The notes under the pieces: model-generated
What the model was told of the DNA's origin: nothing
Database searches by the model: none
The model's input: the letters and a program-made list of their open reading frames with translations, nothing else
Translations under genes and position numbers: made by a program
Shown here: positions 16,167 to 24,585 of the stretch, piece after piece
How positions within the stretch are numbered: the stretch's first letter is position 1
How the letters are laid out: each line of letters starts with the position of its first letter
NCBI RefSeq assembly: GCF_003350295.1
Contig: NZ_QLYY01000015.1
Location: forward strand, 62,001 to 126,000
Length of the DNA: 64,000 nt
Source: Vibrio tetraodonis
GTDB taxonomy: Bacteria > Pseudomonadota > Gammaproteobacteria > Enterobacterales > Vibrionaceae
Direction: 5' to 3'

Positions 16167-16552
16167 TGGTGGAGCTGGCGGGAGTTGAACCCGCGTCCAA
16201 AAACCATTCATCTTCGGTACTACATGCTTAGTCGATCTTTAATTTCGCCACCCACCTGCGAACCGACACGCGAATGAATGACTAGCCTGAATTAAATTTC
16301 GCCGTTCATCTCTCAGGCGGGAGAATCCGGGCTAGCGCGTTTGGGTTTGATCCCTCGTTATTCCCCGTCTTACGTGCGGAAGCTAGGGCGAGAGAGGTCA
16401 GCTAGTGGTTTAGACTAGAATTACGCCGCTAGGCGTACTGAACCGTTAAAGTCGTCGTTTGCGACTATTTTTTTGCGGCTTTTTACGTGGCCAACCGCCC
16501 CACGGCATGCACCTTAGACTGCAAAATTCCTGTCGAATCCTAAATCAGCCCC
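16167..16552 (-). ncRNA. ssrA: Transfer-messenger RNA (tmRNA, SsrA)
   Basis: A 386-nt tmRNA that frees stalled ribosomes together with SmpB. The 5' end reads GGGGCTGATTTAGGATTCGA and the 3' end GGGTTCAACTCCCGCCAGC followed by TCCACCA, forming the alanine-tRNA-like domain. The resume codon GCA follows the conserved AAAAAATAGTC. The tag frame (minus strand, about 16466-16425) reads ANDDFNGSVRLAA and stop, so the tag with the charged alanine is AANDDFNGSVRLAA, three residues longer than the usual AANDENYALAA. The LAA end needed for ClpXP is kept. The last tag codons form a hairpin (TACGCC/GGCGTA). smpB lies 67 bases upstream on the same strand. Confidence 0.95.
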
Positions 16553-16619
16553 AGAGTGTTCTTCGCATAGTACCAGAAACAGGCGTACTGTCTAGCGCTA
16601 TGCGTTTAAGTGGTTAAGA

Positions 16620-17105
16620 TTAGCGCAGTGAGCTCTTCATCACTCGAGCTTTCTGGCGCTGCCAATCTTTGTCTTTCAGATCGTCTCGTTTGTCGTGAAG
16701 CTTTTTACCCTTAGCCACACCGATTTTGATCTTCACCCAAGAGCGTGACCAGTAGAGCGAGAGCGCTGTTAATGTCATGCCTTCGCGATTGATGCGTCCT
16801 AGTAAATTATCCAGTTCGCGACGACTCATAAGAAGTTTTCGCACACGTGTCGGATTGGCGACAACATGCGTCGATGCCTGATTAAGAGGAGTGATTGTCA
16901 TGCCACTCACAAAGGCTTCACCGTCACGCATAAATACGTAACTTTCAGAAATATTGGCTTTACCTTGGCGAAGGGCTTTCACTTCCCACCCTTGTAGCTC
17001 CATGCCAGCTTCGATTTCATCTTCAATGAAATACTCGTGACGAGCTTTTTTGTTGAGCGCGATGGTATTGCTACCCGCTTTTTGTTTTGATTTTTTCTTT
17101 GCCAT
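16620..17105 (-). CDS. smpB: SsrA-binding protein SmpB
   Basis: A 161-residue RNA-binding protein that delivers tmRNA to stalled ribosomes. The motifs [31 protein letters not shown] and the basic C-terminal tail [19 protein letters not shown] are diagnostic. It is encoded directly upstream of ssrA on the same strand, as in E. coli and V. cholerae. Divergent to ratA with 120 bases between starts. Confidence 0.97.
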   Translation of the reverse strand: MAKKKSKQKAGSNTIALNKKARHEYFIEDEIEAGMELQGWEVKALRQGKANISESYVFMRDGEAFVSGMTITPLNQASTHVVANPTRVRKLLMSRRELDNLLGRINREGMTLTALSLYWSRSWVKIKIGVAKGKKLHDKRDDLKDKDWQRQKARVMKSSLR

Positions 17106-17225
17106 AATGGAGCCATTATACGGTCAGGCGCTAAGATAAGAAATCCCTTTATTTGCGCTAAGGGCAAAAATAAAAGTAAAATTGATATATGCCAGCTGTT
17201 TTGGCATGTATGACGAGGAATCTAT

Positions 17226-17669
17226 ATGAAGCAAGTCAGTCGTTCGGCTTTGGTGTCATTTAGCGCACAGCAGATGTTTGACCTAGTCAATGATGTGGCC
17301 AGTTACCCAGAATTTCTGCCAGGATGTTCTGGGTCTAAGGTCATCGAGTCGAGTTTATCTACAATGGTAGCTTCTGTTAATGTTTCAAAAGCGGGAATAA
17401 GTAAAACCTTTACCACTTCAAATCAGTTGGTTCCGGGCGAAGCGATTTTAATGAGCCTTGTTGATGGGCCATTTAAAACCCTTAAAGGGGGCTGGTTTTT
17501 CACCGCTTTGGATGAAAAAGCATGTAAAGTCGAACTCAAACTGGAGTTTGAATTTTCAAGTAAGATGGTTGAATTAGCGTTTGGTAAAGTCTTTAGTGAG
17601 TTGACCAATAATATGGTGAATGCATTTACCCAGCGCGCAAAACAGGTGTATTCGTTCTATGAGTATTGA
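17226..17669 (+). CDS. ratA: RatA, START/Coq10-like protein
   Basis: A 147-residue member of the START/polyketide cyclase superfamily. E. coli RatA was reported to block 70S ribosome association, and its relatives (Coq10) bind ubiquinone; which role applies here is unknown. The signatures FDLVNDVASYPEFLPGC and the C-terminal helix LTNNMVNAFTQRAKQVY are clear. rnfH follows with an 11-base overlap, so the pair is translationally coupled. Confidence 0.92.
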   Translation: MKQVSRSALVSFSAQQMFDLVNDVASYPEFLPGCSGSKVIESSLSTMVASVNVSKAGISKTFTTSNQLVPGEAILMSLVDGPFKTLKGGWFFTALDEKACKVELKLEFEFSSKMVELAFGKVFSELTNNMVNAFTQRAKQVYSFYEY

Positions 17670-18024
17670 GTCTGAAATGATCCATGTGGAAGTGGTTTAT
17701 GCCTTGCCACACGAGCAGCGTGTCTACACCTTGGTAGTTAACCGCGCGATGACGGTTGAAGAGATTATTCGCCAGTCTGGGGTATTAGAGCAATATCCTG
17801 AAGTGGATTTGTCGGTGAATAAAGTTGGTGTGTTTAGTCGTAATGTTAAGCTTGACGCGACGGTAAGAGACAAAGATCGAATAGAGATTTATCGTCCTCT
17901 TCTTGCGGACCCGAAAGATATTCGCCGTAAGAGAGCAGAGCAAGCCAAACAAGCAGGTAATGCCGATCCCGTCACGGGTGGAAAACAAAACCCACTGAGA
18001 AAAGAAAGCGCACCTGAATCATAA
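17659..18024 (+). CDS. rnfH: RnfH/RatB family ubiquitin-like protein
   Basis: A small beta-grasp protein (UPF0125) of about 121 residues starting MSIESEMIHVEVVYALP; an internal ATG at 17677 is an alternative start. Core motifs are QRVYTLVVNRAMTVEEII and VGVFSRNVKLD, then DRIEIYRPLLADPKDIRRKRAEQ, which is the family end. The start overlaps ratA. The function of RnfH is not well settled; the name comes from rnf operons of other bacteria. Confidence 0.9.
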   Translation: MSIESEMIHVEVVYALPHEQRVYTLVVNRAMTVEEIIRQSGVLEQYPEVDLSVNKVGVFSRNVKLDATVRDKDRIEIYRPLLADPKDIRRKRAEQAKQAGNADPVTGGKQNPLRKESAPES

Positions 18025-18069
18025 CTATTTTGTGCTTAGCGAAATTAGCCAATTAATCTTATTTAAGGT

Positions 18070-18106
18070 AAAAGGGTTGAAGTTTATACTTCAACCCTTT
18101 TATTTT
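18070..18106. terminator. Bidirectional terminator between rnfH and bamE
   Basis: A 12-bp perfect stem (AAAGGGTTGAAG / CTTCAACCCTTT) with a 6-base loop and T run lies between convergent genes. Confidence 0.88.
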
Positions 18107-18128
18107 CAGAGTCATTTAAATGATGAGC

Positions 18129-18500
18129 TTAATGTATTTGCTCAAAGAAGTCTGAGCTTGGCGGAAAGTCACCGTCAATATTGACCAGTTTACCTTCATC
18201 GTTAAAGCGAGCGATAAGATTCTTTTGCACCGAATCTTGGTGGCCTTCGGTCTGATGATCAATGTAGTACCAAGTATTTGGATAACCATTTTCAATGAGC
18301 ATAGGCGAGCCTAACACAAAGCGAACTTGCTCTTTGGTCATGCCAAATTTCAATTTATCAACGGCTTTTTGCTCTACATAGTTACCTTGATTGATATCAA
18401 TCCGGTATACAAGCTTCTCTAGTAAAGAACAGCCTGTTAACAGTGTCATTGAGAGTGGAAGCGCAATAACAAGCCACTTTTTTATTTGCATATGTATCAA
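18129..18500 (-). CDS. bamE: Outer-membrane assembly lipoprotein BamE
   Basis: Subunit of the BAM complex that inserts beta-barrel proteins. The start may be at 18500 or at the next ATG (18491). A lipoprotein signal ends in LLTGC. The SmpA/OmlA domain is recognised by [20 protein letters not shown] and NTWYYIDHQ. About 120 residues, the usual size. Divided from recN by about 160 bases. Confidence 0.94.
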   Translation of the reverse strand: MIHMQIKKWLVIALPLSMTLLTGCSLLEKLVYRIDINQGNYVEQKAVDKLKFGMTKEQVRFVLGSPMLIENGYPNTWYYIDHQTEGHQDSVQKNLIARFNDEGKLVNIDGDFPPSSDFFEQIH

Positions 18501-18659
18501 TTCTTGTAACGGAAATTTCTTTAATTGGGCTGATAATAAACAAGCTGAGCGCTAAAGTAAAAAGCTCATCTCGTTTTGAACTGTTTCAGACCGTGATTTT
18601 TGAATTAAGTTGCAAACTCGTTCCAAATTTCCATAGCACCGTTACCTTGAGTGGGGATC

Positions 18660-20324
18660 TTAAGCTGCTATCAGAAGCTCTTTCGCATTGGCAATGGTTG
18701 ATTCGGTTATCTCACTACCACCGAGTAATCGGGCGAGCTCTGAGACTCTTTGCTCGTTATCCAGTGCGCGCATTTGTGTCTCCGTTTTACCTGCTTTGGT
18801 CTGCTTAGCAACAAAGAGTTGCTGGTGGCCACAGCCTGCTACTTGCGGTAAATGAGTTACACAGAGAACTTGAGTTGATTCTCCTAACTTGCGCAGCATT
18901 TTGCCAACCACGGCCGCTGTTGGGCCGCTGATCCCTACATCCACTTCGTCAAAAATCAGGCTTGGAGTATCGACTTTTTGCGCGGTAATGACTTGTATGG
19001 CAAGTGATATGCGTGATAACTCTCCGCCTGATGCGACTTTGGCAATCGGCTCAAGGGATTGACCAGGGTTGGTTGATACCATGAAACATACAGTATTGAT
19101 GCCAAGCGGCGAGGGATGTGTATTTTGTTTATCAACTTGGATACAAAACTGCGCTTTTTCCATGCTTAGCTCATGCATGCTTGTGGTAATTAGCTTGTTG
19201 AGCTCTTTGGCGTAGCGGCAGCGAGACTTACTGAGCTTTTCTGCGCTTTTAACAAAGCCTTGATAAGCTTCTTCAACATCTTGGTGCAATTCATCCAGCT
19301 TTTCATCAGAGCAATCAAGGTCAGCGATTTGGTTTAGTAAATCTTGATGATGCTGATAGAGCTCACTCGGTAGAACATGGTGCTTACGTGCCATTGACAT
19401 GACTTTTGAAAAACGCTCCTCGACGTAATTCATTCGCGCTGTATCCACATCAATGTTATCCATGTAGCTACGCAGCTCTCGGTTCGCTTCTTCAATCTGA
19501 ATAATAGCTTCTGAGAGCATATCAGGAAGTTGAGTAAGCGTATTATCTAGCTCGGCCAGCTGAACTAAGGAGTGGTTGGCTGATTGGAGAATACCAAGCG
19601 CATTAACTTCTTCACCTTCGTATATAAGTTCGATGGCCTGTTGGCAAATGTTGGCCAACTCTCCGCTGTTGGATAATCGCTTGTGTTCTTGTTCGAGTTG
19701 TTCATATTCACCCTCGTCAAGAGAGAGCTCATTAAGCTCTTTGATTTGATACTCAAGGAGTTGTTTTTGCGCTAAGTTAGCTGCGCTATTTTCTTTGAGC
19801 CGTTTTAAATGATTATCTGCTTGGCGCCAAATTTGGTAAGCATTACGAGTATTTTTTAATAGATTTCCGTGCCCAGCATATTGGTCTAGCATTGCCATCT
19901 GATGATCAGCTTTCATTAATTGATGATGAGCATGTTGGCCATGAATGTTGATGAGTAATTGCCCGAGACTTTTAAGTTGTGACAAAGGAACAGGGCTGCC
20001 ATTAATAAAAGCCCTTGAGCGGCCCTCTTTACTGATGACTCTGCGCAAGATACAGTCGTTACCATCAAGTAAGTCATTATCTTCAAGCCAGCGCGTTGCA
20101 TTAATATTATCTTCTAGGGTAAAGGCTGCGCTGACTTCGGTTTTTTCTTCTCCTTGTCTCACCATACTGGCATCTGCTCTACCGCCTAAACATAAGCCAA
20201 GCGCATCAATAGCAATCGATTTACCTGCACCGGTTTCGCCAGTGATGGTTGTCATGCCTTTAGAAAGTTCAAGCTGTAACGACTTAACAATGGCAAAGTT
20301 ATTAACACTTAAATGAGCCAGCAT
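18660..20324 (-). CDS. recN: DNA repair protein RecN
   Basis: SMC-like ATPase of recombinational double-strand break repair, 554 residues. The Walker A motif is [14 protein letters not shown] (about residues 30-43), a long coiled coil occupies the middle, and the C-terminal ATPase half shows [16 protein letters not shown] (ABC signature) and [12 protein letters not shown] (Walker B). Two consensus SOS boxes precede the gene, so LexA control is clear. Confidence 0.97.
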   Translation of the reverse strand: MLAHLSVNNFAIVKSLQLELSKGMTTITGETGAGKSIAIDALGLCLGGRADASMVRQGEEKTEVSAAFTLEDNINATRWLEDNDLLDGNDCILRRVISKEGRSRAFINGSPVPLSQLKSLGQLLINIHGQHAHHQLMKADHQMAMLDQYAGHGNLLKNTRNAYQIWRQADNHLKRLKENSAANLAQKQLLEYQIKELNELSLDEGEYEQLEQEHKRLSNSGELANICQQAIELIYEGEEVNALGILQSANHSLVQLAELDNTLTQLPDMLSEAIIQIEEANRELRSYMDNIDVDTARMNYVEERFSKVMSMARKHHVLPSELYQHHQDLLNQIADLDCSDEKLDELHQDVEEAYQGFVKSAEKLSKSRCRYAKELNKLITTSMHELSMEKAQFCIQVDKQNTHPSPLGINTVCFMVSTNPGQSLEPIAKVASGGELSRISLAIQVITAQKVDTPSLIFDEVDVGISGPTAAVVGKMLRKLGESTQVLCVTHLPQVAGCGHQQLFVAKQTKAGKTETQMRALDNEQRVSELARLLGGSEITESTIANAKELLIAA

Positions 20325-20351
20325 CTTTCACACCTGTTTGAATTACCAATA

Positions 20352-20389
20352 CTGTATAAAGAAACAGTATATACTGTTTCTTTATACAG
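20352..20389. promoter_or_regulatory. Two LexA (SOS) boxes of recN
   Basis: CTGTATAAAGAAACAG (20352-20367) and CTGTTTCTTTATACAG (20374-20389) both fit CTGT-N8-ACAG exactly. They start 22 bp apart, about two helical turns, and are inverted copies of one another. They lie 28-65 bases upstream of the recN start. Confidence 0.92.
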
Positions 20390-20578
20390 TAAAGAGGAGT
20401 AAATCAAATTATTTTCGTTTTGTCATTATCAGGACCATTGTTGTTGCCTATGTTATTAATAGGTGGTTTTGATTTCACGAGCTGATGGCGCAGGCGTTAT
20501 AGTCGGTGAAGTTTATATCAATAGCCTATGAGCAAAGTCGCTTTGCCTTACACAAATAAGAAAATGGGAGAATACCTC

Positions 20579-21091
20579 ATGTATAAAACACAACTTGCTG
20601 CGCTGATGATGATGTTTTCGGCTACTGCTTTGGCCAATACCACTGACGTAGAAATGATCGATCTCAATTCAGGCAAATCCGTCGGTAGTGTTTCACTTGA
20701 ACAAACAGCTTACGGAACGGTTTTTACGCCCAATTTGAGCAACTTGCCAGCAGGCTTACATGGATTTCATATTCACGCTAACGCTTCATGTGACAGCATT
20801 AGTAAAGATGGCAAGACAGTGTTAGGCGGCGCAGCTGGTGGTCACTACGATCCTAAACAAACCGGTAAGCATGGCACGCCTTGGACTGACGATAATCACC
20901 TTGGCGATTTGCCAGCGCTCTATGTTGACAGTAAAGGTATGGCAACTCAGCCAGTGTTAGCTCCACGAGTACAACTGACTGATGTAAAAAATCGTGCGCT
21001 TATGATTCACGCGGGCGGCGATAACCATTCTGATCATCCAGCACCTCTTGGTGGTGGTGGCGCCAGAATTGTGTGTGGTGTGATTAAATAA
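20579..21091 (+). CDS. sodC: Periplasmic Cu/Zn superoxide dismutase
   Basis: Dismutates superoxide in the periplasm. I take the ATG at 20579, with a GGGAG ribosome site 8 bases upstream; it begins a signal peptide ([19 protein letters not shown]). The metal ligands are visible in [27 protein letters not shown], and [11 protein letters not shown], and the disulphide partner in [10 protein letters not shown]. The mature protein is about 151 residues, the usual bacterial size. It has a strong terminator downstream and appears monocistronic. Confidence 0.95.
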   Translation: MYKTQLAALMMMFSATALANTTDVEMIDLNSGKSVGSVSLEQTAYGTVFTPNLSNLPAGLHGFHIHANASCDSISKDGKTVLGGAAGGHYDPKQTGKHGTPWTDDNHLGDLPALYVDSKGMATQPVLAPRVQLTDVKNRALMIHAGGDNHSDHPAPLGGGGARIVCGVIK

Positions 21092-21103
21092 CGATTATTT
21101 GCA

Positions 21104-21140
21104 ACCAAGGTTAGTGAATATACTAACCTTGGTCGTTTAT
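21104..21140. terminator. Terminator between sodC and nadK
   Basis: A 12-bp perfect stem (ACCAAGGTTAGT / ACTAACCTTGGT, 21104-21115 and 21122-21133) lies between convergent genes. The T run is short, so it may act with either strand but less strongly. Confidence 0.7.
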
Positions 21141-21152
21141 CCGATGAGCCCT

Positions 21153-22037
21153 CTAAAACAATCGGCTTGACCAACCTAGTTTGTTTCTCAGTACATGATA
21201 ATAGCTGTAATCTTTCGGATGGATTAAATTTAACGTATTGGGACTTTGATAAATATGAATTTCATCGCCCGGTGATACAGGTAGAGAGACTTGCCCGTCG
21301 CAGCTTACTTCTTGAGTTCCTCTGTTTTCCGGTGACACCACAAGTCTGATTCGGCGTTTACTATCAACAACCAAAGGCCGACTGGAAAGCGTATGTGGAA
21401 ACATTGGCACCAGAGAAATAGCATTGAGGCTTGGAGAAAGAATCGGTCCTCCACCAGATAGAGAATAAGCGGTCGAACCTGTTGGAGTCGACACTATCAA
21501 TCCATCCGCACGTAAAGAGAAAGCAAAGCTCTTATCTATATACACTTCAAATTCAATCATATGGGCGACTTGCCCAGGGTGAAGTACGGCTTCATTTAAT
21601 GCTGCATTGTGACTTTTTACTTGGCCGTGGCGATGTACTTCCGCTTCAAGTAAAAAGCGTTCTTCAACAATAAACTCACCGTCTAAGACATTTTTCAATG
21701 TGTCTTGGAAATCTTCAGGGTTGAGGTCGGTTAAAAAACCTAGGCTGCCACGATTAACCCCAATAACTGAAATTTTAAATCGAGATAGCACTCTTGCCGC
21801 CCCCAACATATTGCCGTCACCACCAACGACAATCGCCAGATCAGCCGCTTTACCCAGCTCAATCAGACTTGAAAAGTCTTCTCGTGGTATATCGCTGAGA
21901 ATATCGGCGAGTCGGTCGTCAATAAAAACCTTATATCCTTCGGATTTGAGCCAGTTATATAAGTCTCTATGAGTTTGAATTGCTTGCTGATTTCTGGGTT
22001 TACCAATGATGGCGATCACTTCAAAAGGCTTTTTCAT
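21153..22037 (-). CDS. nadK: NAD kinase
   Basis: Makes NADP from NAD using ATP. The 294-residue protein has the GGDGN motif ([15 protein letters not shown]), then [11 protein letters not shown] and the nucleotide-binding [16 protein letters not shown]. Length matches E. coli NadK (292). Its start is 22 bases from the -35 region of a heat-shock promoter reading the other way into grpE. Confidence 0.97.
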   Translation of the reverse strand: MKKPFEVIAIIGKPRNQQAIQTHRDLYNWLKSEGYKVFIDDRLADILSDIPREDFSSLIELGKAADLAIVVGGDGNMLGAARVLSRFKISVIGVNRGSLGFLTDLNPEDFQDTLKNVLDGEFIVEERFLLEAEVHRHGQVKSHNAALNEAVLHPGQVAHMIEFEVYIDKSFAFSLRADGLIVSTPTGSTAYSLSGGGPILSPSLNAISLVPMFPHTLSSRPLVVDSKRRIRLVVSPENRGTQEVSCDGQVSLPVSPGDEIHIYQSPNTLNLIHPKDYSYYHVLRNKLGWSSRLF

Positions 22038-22058
22038 AGGTTTTCCGCACTAAATAGG

Positions 22059-22087
22059 CTTGATTCGACAATCTTCATCCCCATAAT
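22059..22087 (+). promoter_or_regulatory. Sigma-32 heat-shock promoter of grpE
   Basis: CTTGA (22059-22063), 15 bases, then CCCCATAAT (22079-22087). Both boxes and the spacing match the E. coli dnaK P1 promoter pattern CTTGA-N15-CCCCATTTA. It lies about 95 bases before the grpE start. Confidence 0.82.
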
Positions 22088-22182
22088 AATGGCAAGTTAG
22101 CTATTTATGCGAATTTTTATGTGTCTAAAGAGTGATAAACGTGATGCTTTAGATACAGATGGAACTAGATTCTGGAGATATC

Positions 22183-22788
22183 ATGAGCAACGAAGAAAAC
22201 AAAATTAACCAAGATGAACTACAGCAGCAAGATACGGTGCAAGATATTGAAGCCGAAGTTGTAGGTAGTGAAGCTGATATCGAATGGAACGAAGAGACAG
22301 AAAACCTTGAGCAAGATTCAAAGGTTGCGCAACTTGAAGCGGCTCTGCTCTCTAGTGAAGCTAAGCTAAAGGAGCAGCAAGATTCTGTACTGCGTGCTAA
22401 AGCTGAAGTTGAAAATATGCGTCGTCGTACTGAAACGGAAATTGACAAAGCCCGCAAATATGCGTTAAACAAGTTTGCTGAAGAATTACTTCCTGTTATC
22501 GATAACCTAGAGCGTGCTATTCAATCAGCAGATGCTGAAAATGAAGCGGTTAAACCAATTATCGAAGGTGTTGAGCTAACTCATAAAACCTTTGTTGATG
22601 CTGTGGGCAAATTTGGCTTGAAGGAAATCAACCCTGAAGGTGAGACATTCAACCCTGAAATGCACCAAGCCATGTCGATTCAAGAAAGCCCAGACCATGA
22701 GTCAAACACGGTTATGTTTGTGATGCAAAAAGGCTACGAGCTGAATGGTCGAGTCATTCGTCCGGCCATGGTGATGGTGTCTAAATAA
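22183..22788 (+). CDS. grpE: GrpE, nucleotide exchange factor of DnaK
   Basis: Cytoplasmic cochaperone that releases ADP from DnaK. The ATG at 22183 is preferred because of the GGAGA ribosome site. The acidic N-terminal region and long helix ([21 protein letters not shown]) are followed by the beta domain with [10 protein letters not shown] and MVMVSK at the end. About 201 residues. A sigma-32 promoter precedes it. A dicarboxylate symporter gene sits between it and dnaK. Confidence 0.96.
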   Translation: MSNEENKINQDELQQQDTVQDIEAEVVGSEADIEWNEETENLEQDSKVAQLEAALLSSEAKLKEQQDSVLRAKAEVENMRRRTETEIDKARKYALNKFAEELLPVIDNLERAIQSADAENEAVKPIIEGVELTHKTFVDAVGKFGLKEINPEGETFNPEMHQAMSIQESPDHESNTVMFVMQKGYELNGRVIRPAMVMVSK

Positions 22789-22814
22789 CAACCAATGTTT
22801 ATATTTGTTAGTTT

Positions 22815-22845
22815 AAAGAGAGGCTTATGCCTCTCTTTTTTTATC
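22815..22845 (+). terminator. Terminator of grpE
   Basis: A 10-bp stem (AAAGAGAGGC / GCCTCTCTTT) with TTAT loop and a run of T after it. Confidence 0.88.
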
Positions 22846-23072
22846 GCGTTAGATTATTGGCAAGGTAAGCATCGAATGTATTGATTTATTGAATTATTTC
22901 TCGGTAGCTAATGGTAAGAGAATAAATTTCCTATTGGATATATGTAACATTAGCGTAAACAACGACTTTATTTTGTTACCTTTGTGTGTATTATGTGCGA
23001 CTTCCGTCACTTTAATGGTCGGATTAAATTATAAAACCATAAAATACATACACAACATCTCGGAGATGCATG

Positions 23073-24344
23073 ATGGACAAATCTCTATCGAGCAAAATTT
23101 TTGTAGGCTTATTTGCAGGCCTACTGATAGGTACTGCAATCCAGTACCTGTTTAACGGAGTCGCTATTTTTGATACATATCTACTCGGCGCAGCGGAAGG
23201 TGCAGGGGGGATGTTTGTATCATTGATCAAACTTCTTGTCGTTCCTCTCGTATACGTATCTATCGTATGTGGTATCGTTGATTTAAAAGACATTACTGCC
23301 TTTGGCCGTCTAGGTGGTAAAACTTTTGCACTCTATATTATCAACACCATTATCGCGATTGCGGCAGCATTGACGGTAGGTCTACTTGTCCAGCCTGGTG
23401 CGGATGCTAATTTAGCGGGTACAATCTCAGAGTCGGTTAAACTGACAACAACTGAGACGCCAGATATTTTCTCTCTCGTTGTTAATATTGTTCCTAGCAA
23501 CCCTGTTCAAGCATTTGCCAACGGTGACATGCTGCAAATCATTTTTATGGCGATTCTGACTGGTCTTGCAATCCAAGCTTTGGATTCACGAGGTGGCCCA
23601 GCCATTCGCACTTTTAAGCTAGCCAATGAGATCATGATGAAATTGGTTGGCTTGGTGATGAGCCTTGCGCCGTATGGTGTTTTTGCGCTTATGATCCAAC
23701 TAGGTGCAACGCTGGATGCACATACTCTAGCATCGGTAGCGAGTTATGTGGCGTTAGTGATTGCCATGCTGGTATTCTGGATCTTTGTGTTCTATCCAGT
23801 GGCGGTAGGCATTGCAACAGGCACGTCTCCTAAGACTTTCCTTCGTGCAACTCGTGAGCAAATTCTGTTTTCACTATCAACAGCAAGCTCGAATGCGACT
23901 ATCCCTGTCACAATGAGAACCTTGACCGAGAAACTAAAAGTATCGGAATCGGTTGCAGGTTTTGGTGTGCCACTTGGCGCTACCATGAATATGTCTGGCG
24001 TGTCGATTTACATTGCGCTCGCGACTATTTTCGTTGCTAACGCTTTTGGTCAACCAATTAATACCGCAGATGTCTTTACCCTTGGTTTGACTATTCTTCT
24101 TTTGTCTATCGGTGCTGGTGGCGTTCCTGGTGGTGGCGTGGTTATGGTTGGTGTTTTGCTGCACCAATTGGGGTTACCACCAGAAGGTTTAGCCATTATT
24201 GCGGCGGTAGACCGTATTAATGACATGTTCTGTACTTCTTCAAATGTTGTTGGCGACACAGCGGTGAATACCATTGTTGCTAAAACAGAAGGTGAAATCG
24301 GTAAACAAGAGCAGGAAGTAAAAACCGCGCAAGCGAATGTTTAA
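23073..24344 (+). CDS. Dicarboxylate/amino acid:cation symporter (DAACS family)
   Basis: An inner-membrane Na+- or H+-coupled carrier for glutamate/aspartate or C4-dicarboxylates, about 423 residues. The family features are the long N-terminal helices, the serine-rich segment LFSLSTASSNATIPVTMRTL (reentrant hairpin), GVPLGATMNMSGVSIY and the C-terminal DRINDMFCTSSNVVGD. The second of two adjacent ATG codons has better spacing to GGAG (7 bases). Its own terminator follows. In V. cholerae grpE and dnaK are, as I recall, adjacent, so this gene would be an insertion in the chaperone cluster. Confidence 0.92.
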   Translation: MDKSLSSKIFVGLFAGLLIGTAIQYLFNGVAIFDTYLLGAAEGAGGMFVSLIKLLVVPLVYVSIVCGIVDLKDITAFGRLGGKTFALYIINTIIAIAAALTVGLLVQPGADANLAGTISESVKLTTTETPDIFSLVVNIVPSNPVQAFANGDMLQIIFMAILTGLAIQALDSRGGPAIRTFKLANEIMMKLVGLVMSLAPYGVFALMIQLGATLDAHTLASVASYVALVIAMLVFWIFVFYPVAVGIATGTSPKTFLRATREQILFSLSTASSNATIPVTMRTLTEKLKVSESVAGFGVPLGATMNMSGVSIYIALATIFVANAFGQPINTADVFTLGLTILLLSIGAGGVPGGGVVMVGVLLHQLGLPPEGLAIIAAVDRINDMFCTSSNVVGDTAVNTIVAKTEGEIGKQEQEVKTAQANV

Positions 24345-24370
24345 AGCTTGATCTGTTTATACCTGTATTG

Positions 24371-24400
24371 AAAAACGAGGCCAATGGTCTCGTTTTTTTA
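24371..24400 (+). terminator. Terminator of the DAACS symporter
   Basis: A 9-bp stem (AAAAACGAG / CTCGTTTTT) followed by further T residues. Confidence 0.85.
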
Positions 24401-24432
24401 TATTCGATTTTTTTTCACTTTTTTTTCACTAT

Positions 24433-24464
24433 CCCCTTGAAAAGACATTTAGCGACCCTATTTA
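24433..24464 (+). promoter_or_regulatory. Sigma-32 promoter P1 of dnaKJ
   Basis: CCCCTTGA, then 15 bases ending GCGA, then CCCTATTTA (24456-24464). Boxes, spacing and even the intervening GA match E. coli dnaK P1 closely. Confidence 0.9.
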
Positions 24465-24510
24465 TTTGGCATAAGTGAAACAAACAAAATTATTTTAGTT
24501 TGTGGATAAG

Positions 24511-24546
24511 GGTTGAATCCCTATTCTCCATCCCCACATAGGGGAT
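24511..24546 (+). promoter_or_regulatory. Possible second heat-shock promoter P2 and palindrome in the dnaK leader
   Basis: GGTTGAA (24511-24517), 14 bases, CCCCACATA (24532-24540) is a weaker sigma-32 match. It overlaps a 17-bp palindrome ATCCCCACATAGGGGAT (24530-24546) that ends 39 bases before the dnaK start. Confidence 0.5.
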
Positions 24547-24585
24547 ATAGCAAAACGAAAATAGAATTTATTCGGAGATAACCTG

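Noticed and set aside
12753..16167. Complete genomic island with direct repeats at ssrA
   Set aside because: No second copy of the ssrA 3' end and no integrase gene could be found in the window, so island limits are not claimed.
24530..24546. HipB operator in front of dnaK
   Set aside because: The half-sites are separated by nine bases instead of eight, which would change the relative face of the two halves.
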